Of a stretch of DNA of 64,000 bases, positions 49,068-58,660 are shown piece by piece. Made by a program: the position numbers and the translations under genes. Origin of the DNA: Nocardioides sp. TF02-7 (GTDB lineage Bacteria; Actinomycetota; Actinomycetes; Propionibacteriales; Nocardioidaceae); NCBI RefSeq assembly GCF_022437945.1, contig NZ_CP092535.1, positions 1,798,001-1,862,000 on the forward strand. Reading direction: 5' to 3'. A model generated the notes under the pieces. The model did not search any database, was not told the DNA's origin, and worked only from the letters and a program-made list of their open reading frames with translations. Every line of letters begins with the position of its first letter. Position 1 is the first letter of the stretch.

Positions 49068-50180
49068 TCAGCTCGCGAGGAACCCGCGGATCCGGTCGTG
49101 GTAGCCGGGCGGCTCGAGCAGGAAGGAGTCGTGGCCGTACGGCGAGCCCAGCTCGGCGCGGTCGACCTCGAGCCCGAGCCCGGCCAGCCGGTCGGCCAGC
49201 ACCACCGACTGGCGGGTGTCGAAGCGCCAGTCGCTGTCGAAGGACGTGACCTGGAACCGGGTGACGGCCGAGCGCAGCCGGTCGTCGGTCGCCGGCTCGG
49301 AGAACGGGTCGAAGTAGTCGAGCAGCCGGCTCAGGTAGAGGTAGGACAGCGCGTCGAACCGGTCGAGGAACGACGTGCCCTGGTGCTGCAGGTAGTGCTC
49401 GACCTCGTAGTCGGGACCGAGCGTCCAGCGGTCGGCGGGCGGGCGCCGGCGGTGGCCGAACTTCGCTTCGAGCGCGCGGTCGGAGACGTAGGTGATGTGG
49501 GCCATCATCCGGGCGACCTTGAGCCCGTGCCGGGGGACCGTGCCGTGCTCGGCGTACCGCCCGTCGTGGAAGTCGGGGTCGCCGAGGATCGCCTCGCGGG
49601 CGACGGAGGAGAACGCGATCGCCTCCGGGCTGAGCCGCGAGGTCGCCGCGACGAGCACCGCGCGCTCCACCTGGCCGGGGTCGTCGATCACCCACTGCAG
49701 CACCTGCATGCCGCCGAGCGACCCGCCGACGGCGGCGTGCAGCCGCTCGACGCCGAGGTGCGCCAGCAGCCGGCGGTGCACGGCGACCAGGTCGGTCATG
49801 TGCAGCATCGGGAAGTCGAGGAAGTACGGCGACCCGGTGGCCGGGTCGGTCGACAGCGGGCCGGTCGTGCCGGAGCACCCGCCCAGGAGGTTGGCGCAGA
49901 CGACGAAGAACCGGTCGGTGTCGAGCGGCTTGCCGGGGCCGATCAGGTTGTCCCACCAGCCCCGCCGCTTCGCGCCGAGGTGCAGCCCGGCGGCGTGGGC
50001 GTCGCCGGTGAGGGCGTGGCAGACGAACACCGCGTTGTCGCGGGCGGGCGTCAGCTCGCCGTACGTCTCGTAGGCGACCTCCACGTGCCCGAGCCGGCCG
50101 CCCCCACGCAAGAGCAGCGGGTCGTCCTCGGTGGCGAGGACGACCCGCTGCGTCTCGACGTACCCGAGCGCTCCGGTCAC
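49068..50180 (-). CDS. metX: Homoserine O-acetyltransferase
   Basis: 370 residues, intact alpha/beta-hydrolase fold. It acetylates homoserine with acetyl-CoA in methionine synthesis. The nucleophile is Ser in G-G-S-L-G-G-M-Q. C-H-A-L-T-G-D-A-H and N-L-L-G-G-C-S-G-T-T-G-P are family motifs, and the catalytic His is in P-Y-G-H-D-S-F-L-L-E. GTG start at 50180 overlaps the metY stop (GTGA), so the two genes are translationally coupled. Confidence 0.95.
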   Translation of the reverse strand: MTGALGYVETQRVVLATEDDPLLLRGGGRLGHVEVAYETYGELTPARDNAVFVCHALTGDAHAAGLHLGAKRRGWWDNLIGPGKPLDTDRFFVVCANLLGGCSGTTGPLSTDPATGSPYFLDFPMLHMTDLVAVHRRLLAHLGVERLHAAVGGSLGGMQVLQWVIDDPGQVERAVLVAATSRLSPEAIAFSSVAREAILGDPDFHDGRYAEHGTVPRHGLKVARMMAHITYVSDRALEAKFGHRRRPPADRWTLGPDYEVEHYLQHQGTSFLDRFDALSYLYLSRLLDYFDPFSEPATDDRLRSAVTRFQVTSFDSDWRFDTRQSVVLADRLAGLGLEVDRAELGSPYGHDSFLLEPPGYHDRIRGFLAS

Positions 50181-51463
50181 TTGCTGGCGTTCAGTGCCTG
50201 CTCGAGGTCGGCGACCAGGTCCTCCACGTGCTCGATGCCGATCGACAGCCGGACCATGTCCTCCGGCACGCCGGCGGCCTCGAGCTCCTCGGCGGTGAGC
50301 TGGCTGTGGGTCGTGGTCGCGTTGTGGATCGCCAGCGACTTGGCGTCGCCGATGTTGGCGAGGTGGCTGAACAGCTGCAGCGCCTCGATGAACCGCTTGC
50401 CGCCGTCGCGGCCGGACTTGACGCCGAAGCTGACCAGCCCGCCGTAGCCGCGACCGGTGAAGGTGCGGTCGGCGACCTCCTTGTAGGGGTCGCCGTCGAG
50501 GCCGGGGTAGCTGACCCACGACACGGCGTCGTGGCCCTGCAGGAACTTCGCCACCGCGAGCGCGTTCTCCGAGTGCCGCTCCATCCGCAGGTGGAGGGTC
50601 TCCAGGCCCTGCAGGAACAGCCAGTTGTTGAGCGGCGTCGACGCGGCGCCGGTGTTGCGCAGCAGCACCGTGCGGGCCCGGATGACGTAGGCCAGGTTGC
50701 CGACGGCCTCTGTCCACACGACGCCGTGGTAGGCGCTGTCGGGCTTGGTCAGGCCGGGGAACCGGTCGGCGTGCGCCGCCCAGTCGAAGCTGCCCGCGTC
50801 GACGATCACGCCGCCGATCGAGGTGCCGTGGCCGCCGATGTACTTCGTCGCCGCGTGCACGGCGACGTCGGCGCCGAGGTCGAAGACCTTCGCGAGGTAC
50901 GGCGTCGGCGCGGTGTTGTCGACGATCAGCGGCAGGCCCTGGGCGTGGGCGGCGTCGGCCCAGGCGCGGACGTCGACCACGTTGATCTTCGGGTTGCCGA
51001 CGGTCTCGGCGAAGACCAGCTTGGTCTTCTCGTCGACGTGCTTCGCCAGCTCCTCCGGCTTGTCGGGGTCGACGAAGCGGACCTCGATGCCGAACTGTGG
51101 CAGCGTGTGCGCGAACAGCGCGTACGTGCCGCCGTACAGCGTGGACAGCGCGACGATGTTGTCGCCGGAGTAGGTGAGGTTGAGGACGGCGTAGGTCACC
51201 GCCGACGAGCCGGACGCGGTCGCGAGCGCGCCGACGCCGCCCTCGAGCTGGGCCATCCGCTCCTCGAACACCGACTGGGTCGGGTTCATGATCCGGGTGT
51301 AGATGTTGCCCGGCTCGGCGAGCGAGAACAGGTTCGCGGCGTGCTCGGTGTCGTTGAAGACGTACGACGTGGTCTGGTAGATCGGCACGGCCCGGGCGTT
51401 GGTGGCCGGATCCGCCTCCTCCTGGCCGGCGTGGACCGCAAGGGTCTCGGGGCGGTAGGTCAT
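50177..51463 (-). CDS. metY: O-acetylhomoserine aminocarboxypropyltransferase (sulfhydrylase)
   Basis: 428 residues, intact Cys/Met-metabolism PLP enzyme that makes homocysteine from O-acetylhomoserine and sulfide. The PLP lysine is in A-A-T-K-Y-I-G-G-H-G. The N-terminus has T-L-A-V-H-A-G-Q-E and P-I-Y-Q-T-T-S-Y-V-F. I-Y-T-R-I-M-N-P-T is also typical. First gene of the metY-metX unit. No SAM riboswitch is visible upstream. Confidence 0.96.
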   Translation of the reverse strand: MTYRPETLAVHAGQEEADPATNARAVPIYQTTSYVFNDTEHAANLFSLAEPGNIYTRIMNPTQSVFEERMAQLEGGVGALATASGSSAVTYAVLNLTYSGDNIVALSTLYGGTYALFAHTLPQFGIEVRFVDPDKPEELAKHVDEKTKLVFAETVGNPKINVVDVRAWADAAHAQGLPLIVDNTAPTPYLAKVFDLGADVAVHAATKYIGGHGTSIGGVIVDAGSFDWAAHADRFPGLTKPDSAYHGVVWTEAVGNLAYVIRARTVLLRNTGAASTPLNNWLFLQGLETLHLRMERHSENALAVAKFLQGHDAVSWVSYPGLDGDPYKEVADRTFTGRGYGGLVSFGVKSGRDGGKRFIEALQLFSHLANIGDAKSLAIHNATTTHSQLTAEELEAAGVPEDMVRLSIGIEHVEDLVADLEQALNASK

Positions 51464-51514
51464 GCGCTGCTCCTGGTGAGGTGCTGGAAGATTCCGGAAC
51501 CTCCGAGCCTAAAG

Positions 51515-51529
51515 TAGACCAAACGACTA
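51515..51529. promoter_or_regulatory. Possible met-regulon operator upstream of metY
   Basis: TAGACCAAACGACTA is an imperfect dyad 52 bp upstream of the metY start, overlapped by a CCAAAC/GTTTGG inverted repeat (51519-51537). A minus-strand TAGGCT (-10-like) lies between it and the gene. It resembles the TAGAC-spacer-GTCTA site of the corynebacterial McbR repressor but differs in spacing and one arm base. Confidence 0.3.
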
Positions 51530-52399
51530 CAGTTTGGGTCGTCTCGACTGGTGGGCGGGCTTGAACGACCGCGCGGTGCCCCCCGGCCCCCGGCCCCCCG
51601 GCCCCCGGCCCGTCGGCCGGGGCCGGAGGGGGCGGGTCACCAGGGGCAGCACGCCGTGGCGGTCGAAGAACGGGCCCGGCACCGTCTCGGCGGAGCAGGC
51701 GGTCACGATCGCCTCGGCGCCCTCCGCGACGGACTGCGGACCGGAGTGGCCGTTGAGGTCGGTCGCCGTGTAGCCGGGGTCGACGGCGGAGACTCGCACG
51801 CCGGGGAGCGCCTTGGCGTACATCGTGGTGATCATGTTGAGCGCCGCCTTGGACGACGGGTAGGGGAGCCCGACCAGGGTGGACTCGACGCGGTCGGGGT
51901 CGGTGGTGACGGCGAAGGACCCCACCCCGCTCGAGACCATCACCAGGCGGGGTGCGGCGGAGTCGCGCAGGAGCGGGAGGAACGCGTTGGTGACCCGCAC
52001 CGGCCCGAGCACGTTGGTGCCGTAGACCTGCACGAAGTCGGCGGCGGTCGTCTCCTCGGGTGCGACGAGGCGACCGGCCACGCCGGCGTTGTTGACGAGG
52101 GCGTCGAGGCCGGTGCCGGCGGCGCGGACGGTGTCGGCAGCGGCGGCCACCGAGCCGTCGTCGGTCACGTCGAGGAGGACGCTGCGGACGTCGGCGGACG
52201 GGTGCTCGGCGGCGATCTCGGCGGCCGTCTTCTCCCCGGCCTCGGAGTCCCGGGCGCCCACCCAGACCGTCCAGCCGAGCGCGGCGAGGCGGGCGGCGGT
52301 CTCGCGGCCGATGCCGCGGGTGGCGCCGGTGACGAGGGCGGTGGGGGTCGTGGTGCTGCTCGTGCTGGTCGTGTTCGTGGTGCTGTTCGTGTCGGTCAT
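51527..52399 (-). CDS. Short-chain dehydrogenase/reductase (C-terminus probably extended by an indel)
   Basis: Rossmann-fold oxidoreductase. The motifs are V-T-G-A-T-R-G-I-G-R-E (cofactor, with TGxxxGIG), N-N-A-G-V-A-G, Y-P-S-S-K (the Y-x3-K catalytic pair) and S-A-V-D-P-G-Y-T-A-T-D. As sequenced it runs to 51527 with a Pro/Arg/Gly-rich tail of low complexity. Removing one base at 51643-51646 gives the usual ending F-D-R-H-G-V-L-P-W and a stop at 51637, so the natural protein is probably about 253 residues. ATG at 52399 chosen. Divergent from the XRE regulator, which may control it. Confidence 0.87.
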   Translation of the reverse strand: MTDTNSTTNTTSTSSTTTPTALVTGATRGIGRETAARLAALGWTVWVGARDSEAGEKTAAEIAAEHPSADVRSVLLDVTDDGSVAAAADTVRAAGTGLDALVNNAGVAGRLVAPEETTAADFVQVYGTNVLGPVRVTNAFLPLLRDSAAPRLVMVSSGVGSFAVTTDPDRVESTLVGLPYPSSKAALNMITTMYAKALPGVRVSAVDPGYTATDLNGHSGPQSVAEGAEAIVTACSAETVPGPFFDRHGVLPLVTRPLRPRPTGRGPGGRGPGGTARSFKPAHQSRRPKL

Positions 52400-52500
52400 G
52401 CAGGCCACGGTCCCCGCCCCGGGACCCGCGTGACAGGACGAGCGGATCGTGGGACCGGCGGTCCTACCCTCGGCATGGCGGAGCCGGGCATCCTGGAGCG

Positions 52501-53394
52501 GTGAGCATCAACCGGCCGGAGCTGGCGCGGGTCCTGCGCCGGGCCCGCGAGCGGGTGCGCCCCGCCGACGTCGGGCTGCCGGCCGGTCCGCGCCGCCGTA
52601 CGCCCGGGCTGCGACGGGAGGAGGTCGCGCTGCTCGCCGGCGTCAGCGTCGACTACGTCGTCCGGCTCGAGCAGGGGCGCGGGCCGGTGCCGTCGGCGCA
52701 GGTGCTCGGCTCGCTGGCCCGGGCGCTCCGGCTGGCGCCCGCGGAGCGCGACGAGCTCTTCCACCTGGCCGGGACCCCGCCGCCGGGGCCGGGGACGATC
52801 CCGATGCACGTGCGGCCGAGCGTGCTGCGGCTCATCGACCGGTTCGCCGACCTGCCGGCGATCGTGCTGAGCGCCAAGGGCGACGTGCTCGCCTGGAACG
52901 CGATGTCCTCCGCCCTGCACGGCGACTGGTCGGCGCTGCGTCCCGAGCGCCGCAACCTGGTGCGGCTGCGGTTCCTGCCCGACCCGGCCGAGCCGCCCCG
53001 CAGTCCGGTCGGTGCGACCGACTCCGAGAGCGTCGACACCGCCGCCAACACCGTCGCGTGCCTGCGCGCGGCGGCCGCGCGCTACCCGGACGACGCCGGG
53101 CTGGCCGCGCTCCTCGCCGACCTCCGGTCGGGGTCGCCGGAGTTCCGGCGGTTGTGGGAGTCGGGCGCCACCGGTGGCTGGCGGTCGCAGACCAAGACCG
53201 TGGTGCACCCGGAGGTCGGCGCGCTCCTGCTCGACTGCGACGTGCTCGAGGTGCCCGACGACGACCAGCAGGTGATCGTCTACTCCGCCGCGGCCGGCAG
53301 CGCCGCCGAGGACGGTCTGGCCCTGCTCCGGGTCGTCGGCACCCAGCGGCTGCGTCCCGACGACGATTCGGCGGGGGTCGTACGCCGTTGGTAG
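52501..53394 (+). CDS. XRE family regulator with MmyB-like ligand-binding domain
   Basis: 297 residues. The N-terminal HTH (about 30-80) includes R-R-T-P-G-L-R-R-E-E-V-A-L-L-A-G-V-S-V-D-Y, a signature of this subfamily. The C-terminal MmyB-like PAS-type domain begins V-L-R-L-I-D-R-F-A-D-L-P-A-I-V-L and contains V-L-A-W-N-A-M-S-S-A-L and H-P-E-V-G-A-L-L-L-D. These regulators usually control a divergent reductase or SDR, as here. GTG start at 52501, about 100 bp from the SDR start. Confidence 0.92.
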   Translation: MSINRPELARVLRRARERVRPADVGLPAGPRRRTPGLRREEVALLAGVSVDYVVRLEQGRGPVPSAQVLGSLARALRLAPAERDELFHLAGTPPPGPGTIPMHVRPSVLRLIDRFADLPAIVLSAKGDVLAWNAMSSALHGDWSALRPERRNLVRLRFLPDPAEPPRSPVGATDSESVDTAANTVACLRAAAARYPDDAGLAALLADLRSGSPEFRRLWESGATGGWRSQTKTVVHPEVGALLLDCDVLEVPDDDQQVIVYSAAAGSAAEDGLALLRVVGTQRLRPDDDSAGVVRRW

Positions 53395-53493
53395 CCTGTG
53401 CCGTCCGCCACCCACCGGGGCGGCGGACGATGCAGAGCCCCTCCTGCCACGGAGAGACCGTGGCCGCTGAGCCCAGAGGAGGTGGAGACCGCT

Positions 53494-53784
53494 TTGCGTG
53501 CATACGAAGTCATGGTCATCCTCGACCCGAGCCTCGACGAGCGCACCGTCGAGCCGTCGCTGGACAAGTACCTCAACGTCATCCGCAAGGACGGCGGCAG
53601 CGTCGAGACCGTCGACGTGTGGGGTCGCCGTCGTCTCGCGTACGAGATCAAGAAGAACGCCGAGGGCATCTACGCGGTCATCAACCTGACCGCCGAGCCG
53701 GCCACGGTCAAGGAGTTCGACCGTCAGCTGGGCCTCAACGAGGCCGTGCTCCGCACGAAGGTGCTGCGCCCCGCCGCTCACTGA
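53494..53784 (+). CDS. rpsF: 30S ribosomal protein S6
   Basis: 96 residues. S6 is a small-subunit protein that pairs with S18. The start is TTG at 53494 ([12 protein letters not shown]), with GGAG 6 bp upstream and a stronger AGGAGG just before it. The GTG at 53482 would add four residues not seen in the family. [19 protein letters not shown] is the conserved core. First of rpsF-ssb-rpsR-rplI. Confidence 0.95.
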   Translation: MRAYEVMVILDPSLDERTVEPSLDKYLNVIRKDGGSVETVDVWGRRRLAYEIKKNAEGIYAVINLTAEPATVKEFDRQLGLNEAVLRTKVLRPAAH

Positions 53785-53893
53785 GCCGCGGCGCCGGCGC
53801 GCCTGTGGACGGGACCTACCGGAATGTCGGTGGGTCACGACACGATGAGCGCCGACGTACCCCAACGCCCTCACTCATCTAGGGAGACCTGAC

Positions 53894-54445
53894 ATGGCAG
53901 GCGAGACCGTCATCACCGTCGTCGGCAACCTCGTCGACGACCCGGAGCTGCGCTTCACCCCCTCGGGTGCGGCCGTGGCGAACTTCCGGATCGCGTCGAC
54001 GCCGCGCACGTTCGACCGCACCACCAACGAGTGGAAGGACGGGGAGGCGCTGTTCCTCTCCTGCGCCGTGTGGCGGCAGTACGCCGAGAACGTCGCCGAG
54101 TCCCTCCAGAAGGGCATGCGGGTGATCGTGCAGGGGCGGCTGAAGTCGCGCCAGTACGAGACCCGCGAGGGTGAGAAGCGCACGGCGTTCGAGATCGACG
54201 TCGACGAGGTCGGTCCCGCGCTGCGGTACGCCACCGCGAAGGTCGCCCGGGCCGGCCGCTCCGGCGGGGGCGGCGGCTACGGCTCCTCCGGGGGCGGCGC
54301 ACCTCAGGGCGGCGGCGCTCCGGCCAACGACCCGTGGGCCTCGTCGGCCCCGGCGGGCGGCGGCGGTCCCCAGGGCGGCGGCGGTGCACCCGCCAGCGAC
54401 CCGTGGGCGGCCCCCGGCGTCAGCAACGACGAGCCCCCGTTCTGA
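53894..54445 (+). CDS. ssb: Single-stranded DNA-binding protein
   Basis: 183 residues. An N-terminal OB fold begins [20 protein letters not shown], with F-R-I-A-S-T-P-R and [12 protein letters not shown] Gly-rich linker follows, then the acidic tip N-D-E-P-P-F that binds replication and repair partners. ATG preceded by AGGGAGA. Complete. Confidence 0.97.
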   Translation: MAGETVITVVGNLVDDPELRFTPSGAAVANFRIASTPRTFDRTTNEWKDGEALFLSCAVWRQYAENVAESLQKGMRVIVQGRLKSRQYETREGEKRTAFEIDVDEVGPALRYATAKVARAGRSGGGGGYGSSGGGAPQGGGAPANDPWASSAPAGGGGPQGGGGAPASDPWAAPGVSNDEPPF

Positions 54446-54516
54446 CCACTGCAACATCAACCAACACCATTCCGGCCCTCTGAACGCATGGCCGGGCTCT
54501 GAGGAGGAGCACCACA

Positions 54517-54753
54517 ATGGCGAAGGCAGTCATCCGCAAGCCGAAGAAGAAGGTTTGCCAGTTCTGCAAGGAGAAGGCGACCGGTGTCGACTACAAGGAC
54601 ACCGCGCTGCTCCGCAAGTTCATCTCCGACCGCGGCAAGATCCGCGCCCGGCGGGTCACCGGCAACTGCGTCCAGCACCAGCGCGACGTCGCGATCGCGG
54701 TCAAGAACGCCCGCGAGCTGGCGCTGCTGCCCTACACGTCCAGCGGCCGCTGA
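54517..54753 (+). CDS. rpsR: 30S ribosomal protein S18
   Basis: 78 residues, intact, starting [22 protein letters not shown]-x(2)-C pair is present (C-Q-F-C). [16 protein letters not shown] is the family block. GAGGAG 9 bp before the ATG. Between ssb and rplI. Confidence 0.98.
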   Translation: MAKAVIRKPKKKVCQFCKEKATGVDYKDTALLRKFISDRGKIRARRVTGNCVQHQRDVAIAVKNARELALLPYTSSGR

Positions 54754-54777
54754 GACCCCCGAAGGAGAGACGCTGAC

Positions 54778-55347
54778 ATGAAGATCATCCTGACCCAGGA
54801 GGTCGAGGGCCTCGGCGCCGCCGGCGACGTGGTCGAGGTCAAGGACGGCTACGCGCGCAACTACCTGCTGCCGCGCGGCGAGGCGATCCGGTGGACCCGG
54901 GGCGCCCAGAGCCAGGCCGACGCGATCAAGACGGCCCGCAAGGCTCGTGCCGTCCGCGACGAGGCGCACGCCGCCGAGATCAAGACCAAGCTCGAGCAGG
55001 CCCCGGTCGACGTCAAGGTGAAGGCCGGCCAGGGCGGCCGCCTCTTCGGCGCCGTCACCGTCGGCGACGTCGCCGACGCGATCGGCGAGGTCACCGGCGA
55101 GACCGTCGACAAGCGGACCATCGTCCTCGGCAACCCGATCAAGACCCTCGGTGCCCACCAGGTCTCGGTCAAGCTGCACGACGAGGTCTCCGCGGCGGTC
55201 GCGCTCAACGTGATCCCCCGCCTGACGCACGTCCACTGCCGAGCGGCCGGTCCCCTCCGGGGGCCGGCCGCTCGCGGTTCCCGGGGGTTCCGCGTCGCGT
55301 GGGGCACAATCGGCGGCGTCCGGTCCGCTTCCCGGGAGGTCTCATGA
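54778..55347 (+). CDS. rplI: 50S ribosomal protein L9 (stop lost by one extra C)
   Basis: L9 of 148 residues expected; as sequenced the frame continues to 55347. It begins [19 protein letters not shown], then [14 protein letters not shown], with the C-domain G-R-L-F-G-A-V-T. Removing one C from the run at 55215-55219 gives the normal ending A-L-N-V-I-P-A and a stop at 55223-55225. The extension is therefore an artefact. Preceded by AAGGAGAGAC. Confidence 0.95.
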   Translation: MKIILTQEVEGLGAAGDVVEVKDGYARNYLLPRGEAIRWTRGAQSQADAIKTARKARAVRDEAHAAEIKTKLEQAPVDVKVKAGQGGRLFGAVTVGDVADAIGEVTGETVDKRTIVLGNPIKTLGAHQVSVKLHDEVSAAVALNVIPRLTHVHCRAAGPLRGPAARGSRGFRVAWGTIGGVRSASREVS

Positions 55348-56043
55348 GGTCCCTGCGTTCCCCCGTCCCCACCGTCCGGGCTGTCCCGGTTGACCGTGCT
55401 CGCCGCCGCGCTGCTGGCCACGTCGCTGCTCGCCGCGTGCAGCGACGACGACGGTGGCGACGACGGGGAGGAGGCGGCGGAGACCAGCGAGGCGACCGAG
55501 GAGTCCAGCAGCCCCAGCGACCCCGACACCCCCGAGCCGTCCGGCACTGCGGGGCCCGAGAGCACCGACGACCCCGACGGGGGCGGGACGACGGCCGGCG
55601 CCCTGCCCGCGGCCTGCGACGTGCTGACCGCCGACGACATCGCGGCGGCGTACGGCGTCACCGTGGGCCCCGGCAGCATCGGCGGCGGCGGCCACTCCGA
55701 GCAGGACGTCGAGTGGCAGAGCGACAACTGCTCGTGGGAGGCCGACGACCTGGTGGAGGTCGACTTCGCGCTGAGCGGCCCGGACGACTTCCCGGCCGGA
55801 TTCACCTGCCCCGAGCCGCTGGCGATCGCCTCGCAGGTCGAGCCGGTCGAGGTCCCCGGCGCCACCCGCGCGTTCTGGGACGTCGATGACTCCCCGCCGC
55901 TGGAGGCGGTGCTGCGGGTGTGCACCGACGCGTTCGTCTTCGACATCGAGCTGGAGTACGAGGACGGCGCCGAGCACGAGGGCGACCCGCGGCAGCAGAG
56001 CATCGGGCTCGCCAAGACCGCGCTCGCCGCTCTCGGCGGGTGA
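55344..56043 (+). CDS. Lipoprotein, DUF3558-like (frame broken by one extra G)
   Basis: About 232 residues. The ATG at 55344 has GGGAGG upstream and starts [12 protein letters not shown]. Removing one G at 55378-55380 joins this to [20 protein letters not shown], a lipoprotein signal peptide with lipobox L-A-A-C. A long acidic Ser/Glu/Asp/Pro linker is followed by [16 protein letters not shown], as in DUF3558 proteins, with further cysteines (D-N-C-S-W, F-T-C-P, V-C-T-D) that could form disulfides. Surface role unknown. Confidence 0.72.
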
Positions 56044-56080
56044 GGTCGTCCGCGGGGGGCGAGATTCCGGGGTGCGCCGC

Positions 56081-56167
56081 GACGTGAGGTTTCCCCGGCC
56101 GACCGGGGAAACCTCAACTTGTCGGGCAAAGCAAGGCCGGACAAGTGGAGGTTTTGCCCGTCACGTC
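56081..56167. repeat. 87-bp multi-hairpin repeat, copy B
   Basis: Second copy, inverted relative to 27366-27453. The ends are GACGTGA and TCACGTC (8-bp arms including the flanking C/G). A perfect 13-bp hairpin (GAGGTTTCCCCGG, loop CCGA) comes first, then ACTTGTC/GACAAGT and GGGCAAA/TTTGCCC pairings. It also lies between convergent genes (lipoprotein and membrane protein). Confidence 0.88.
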
Positions 56168-56243
56168 GCCCCGGAACCGACCGGCCACGGCGACACCGGC
56201 CGGGCGGCACCGGCCGGGCGGCACCGGCCGGGCGACCCGGGCC

Positions 56244-56793
56244 CTACGCGGCCGACGCGTCCGTCTGAGGGGCGCCGGCCCAGGCGCGTCCCGAGCAGGC
56301 GAGGCACAGCACGAACAGCGAGAGCTGGGCGAGGCCGGTGACCACCTCGGCCGGTTCGCGCAGCCCCCTGCAGGCCGCCGCCGATCACCAGGGCGGGCGC
56401 GAGCGCGGTGAAGGCGAAGCCGACCGCGGTCCACTCCGCCCAGGCGGCCGCGCCGGTCTGGCCGGCCGCCTTGGCCCGGCCGGCGAGCGCGTGGCAGAGC
56501 AGGCCGCAGAACGCGAGGGCGGGGAGGTCGGCGACCCAGCCGAGCGCCGGTTCGGCGTCCTCGAGCCAGGCGCGGGCGTCGGGGACGACGAGCACCGCGG
56601 ACACCAGCAGGGCGAGCCAGCCGAGCAGGCCGAGCCACGCCCGGTGACGCAGCCCGGTGCGGTCGGCGAGCACGCGGACGCCGAGCAGCACGAGCAGCCA
56701 GCCGAGCGGGTCGACCAGCAGGTCGAAGGAACCGGACCGGGCATAGAGCGCCACGACCACGAGGCCGAGCGCGACGGCGACCAGCGGCCTCAC
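56244..56793 (-). CDS. Hypothetical polytopic membrane protein (frame broken by one extra base)
   Basis: About 182 residues. It starts V-R-P-L-V-A-V-A-L-G-L-V-V-V-A-L-Y and has five or six membrane segments, including P-L-G-W-L-L-V-L-L-G-V-R-V-L and a final F-V-L-C-L-A-C. Removing one base at 56364-56368 gives L-Q-G-L-R-E-P-A-E-V-V-T-G-L-A and a stop at 56244-56246. The GTG start overlaps the MATE stop by 4 bp, so it is co-translated with the exporter. No family recognised. Confidence 0.7.
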
Positions 56794-58158
56794 GCCGGCA
56801 CCCCGGTCACGAGCCACCGGTCGCCCGCGGCGCGCCGGGTGAGGGTCAGCATCCGGCCGCCCATGAACACCAGGCCGAAGACCACCCACAGCCACGGCAG
56901 CCCGCCGCCGACCCAGTCGTCGGCGACGACCGCTGCTGCCAGCACGAGCGGAGCGTAGCCCGCGAGCACGACGAGCCCGGCCCACGCCAGGTAGCCGCCG
57001 TCGCCGGCCCCGATCAGCACGCCGTCGAGCACGAACACCACGCCAGCGACCGGCTGCGCGAGCGCGGCCACGAGCAGCACCGGCACCAGCGCGCGTCGTA
57101 CGTCGTCGTCCGGGGTGAACAGCATGCCCAGCACCGGGCTGGCGGCCGCGAGCAGGAGGCCGGTGACGACGCCCGCGGCCACGCCCCCACCGCACCATCC
57201 GCCGGGTCACCGCCCGGGTGCCGGCCACGTCGCCGGCGCCGAGGTAGCTGCCGGTGATCGCCTGCGCGGCGATCGCGATCGCGTCGAGGACGAACGCGAG
57301 GAAGGTCCAGATCGTCATCGCCAGCTGGTGGGTGGCGATCGGCACCGCTTCCTCGGCGCCGCTGCCGGCGGTGACGACGACGGCGTACGTCGTGACCAGC
57401 AGCGACGCGCGGAGCGTCAGGGTCCGCACGAGGAGGGGGACGCCGGCGCGCGCGGCGGTGCGGATGCCGGGCAGGTGCGGGCGCAGCGGCGCACCCTCGC
57501 GTCGGGCCGCGCGCACGACGACGGCCACGAGCGCCGCGGCGGAGCCGACCTGGGCGATGACCGACCCGAGCGCGGAGCCGGCGATCCCGAGGTGCGGAAG
57601 CGGACCGACGCCGAAGACCAGCACCACGTTGAGCAGCAGGTTGACGACGTTGCCGGCGACGGCGACAACTAGCGGGGTGCGGGTGTCCTGGAGGCCGCGG
57701 AGCACGCCCGTGGCGGCCAGCATGAGCAGGAGCGGGGTCACGCCGAGCAGCGAGATCCGCAGGTACGTCGTCGCGTGCTCGGTCACGCCCGGTCCCGGGC
57801 CCAGCAGCGCCACCATCGGGTCGGTCAGCGCGATGCCGGCGACGGTGACGGGGACGCCGATGACGACGGCGAGCCAGAGTCCGTCGATCCCCTGGGCGAG
57901 GGCCGCGTCGCGGTGGCCGGCCCCCAGCTGACGGGCCACGCCGGCGGTGGTGCCGTAGGCGAGGAAGACGCAGAGGCCGACCAGCGTCTGGAGCACCGTG
58001 GCGGCGATCCCGAGCCCCGCGAGCTCGGGTGTGCCGAGATGGCCGACGACGGCGGCGTCCCCGAGCAGGAACAGCGGCTCGGCCACCAGCGCGAGGAACG
58101 CCGGCACCGCCAGCCGGGCGATCCGCCGGTCGTCGGCGGTGAGGCGGAGGACCTTCAC
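56790..58158 (-). CDS. MATE family efflux transporter (frame broken by one extra base)
   Basis: About 455 residues with twelve predicted membrane segments. MATE proteins export drugs or metabolites with H+ or Na+. Motifs include R-L-A-V-P-A-F-L-A-L-V-A-E-P-L-F, V-V-G-H-L-G-T-P-E-L-A and G-V-L-R-G-L-Q-D-T-R-T-P. It resembles the DinF-like branch. The frame breaks at C5 (57184-57188); removing one base restores R-W-G-V-A-A-G-V-V-T-G-L-L. ATG at 58158 (M-K-V-L-R-L-T-A-D-D-R-R-I). Cargo unknown. Confidence 0.88.
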
Positions 58159-58208
58159 CGGCGCCTCCCCGGCCGAACCGCAGAAGCCGGTGGAAAACCC
58201 CCGAAATC

Positions 58209-58443
58209 TTGTGGAAACCGTTCCCCTGCGGCGGCGCCCGTGCTAACGCACCGGGAACGCCCCGGTGGCCGCTGCGTGAACGAGATCGCTCGCCGACTAT
58301 TTCCCCTCCACAGCCGTGGAAGCATCGTTTCCGCAGGTCAGACGGCCTGTGGTCGCGCTACTAGCCCTCACGTCCACAGCCTCCTCCCCAACCCGTGCAC
58401 ACCGCTGTCGCGTGTCGTCCACGCATTTGCCTGGTTATCCCCA
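58209..58443. promoter_or_regulatory. DnaA-box-like cluster in the MATE-dnaB intergenic region
   Basis: The 502-bp gap 58159-58660 has no gene. It holds a run of DnaA-box-like 9-mers: 58210-58218 (TGTGGAAAC, reverse), 58305-58313 (CCTCCACA core), 58370-58378 (ACGTCCACA), 58415-58423 (TCGTCCACG) and 58435-58443 (TTATCCCCA). None is perfect. It must also hold the dnaB promoter, so DnaA-linked control of dnaB is possible. Inference only. Confidence 0.4.
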
Positions 58444-58660
58444 GCCGCCTGTGAGCAACGGGGTTCCATCGACGGCCCTCGGTGCGTAGTTTCGCGGGTC
58501 GAGTCTCTCGCGGACGGCCGTCGGGCGTGGTCGCCGGGGGTGCTGTCGGCACCCCCCGCTAACCTCGCGCGGGTCGGGTCCACGACTCGAACTGGTGTGT
58601 GGTTCTGGTGGTTCTCGGGTCGGTCGGTGGCCGACCTCCGGGGGAAGGGAAGTGACGCGC

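Noticed and set aside
51464..51640. SAM or cobalamin riboswitch upstream of metY
   Set aside because: The space is short, and no conserved riboswitch core or paired elements could be identified.
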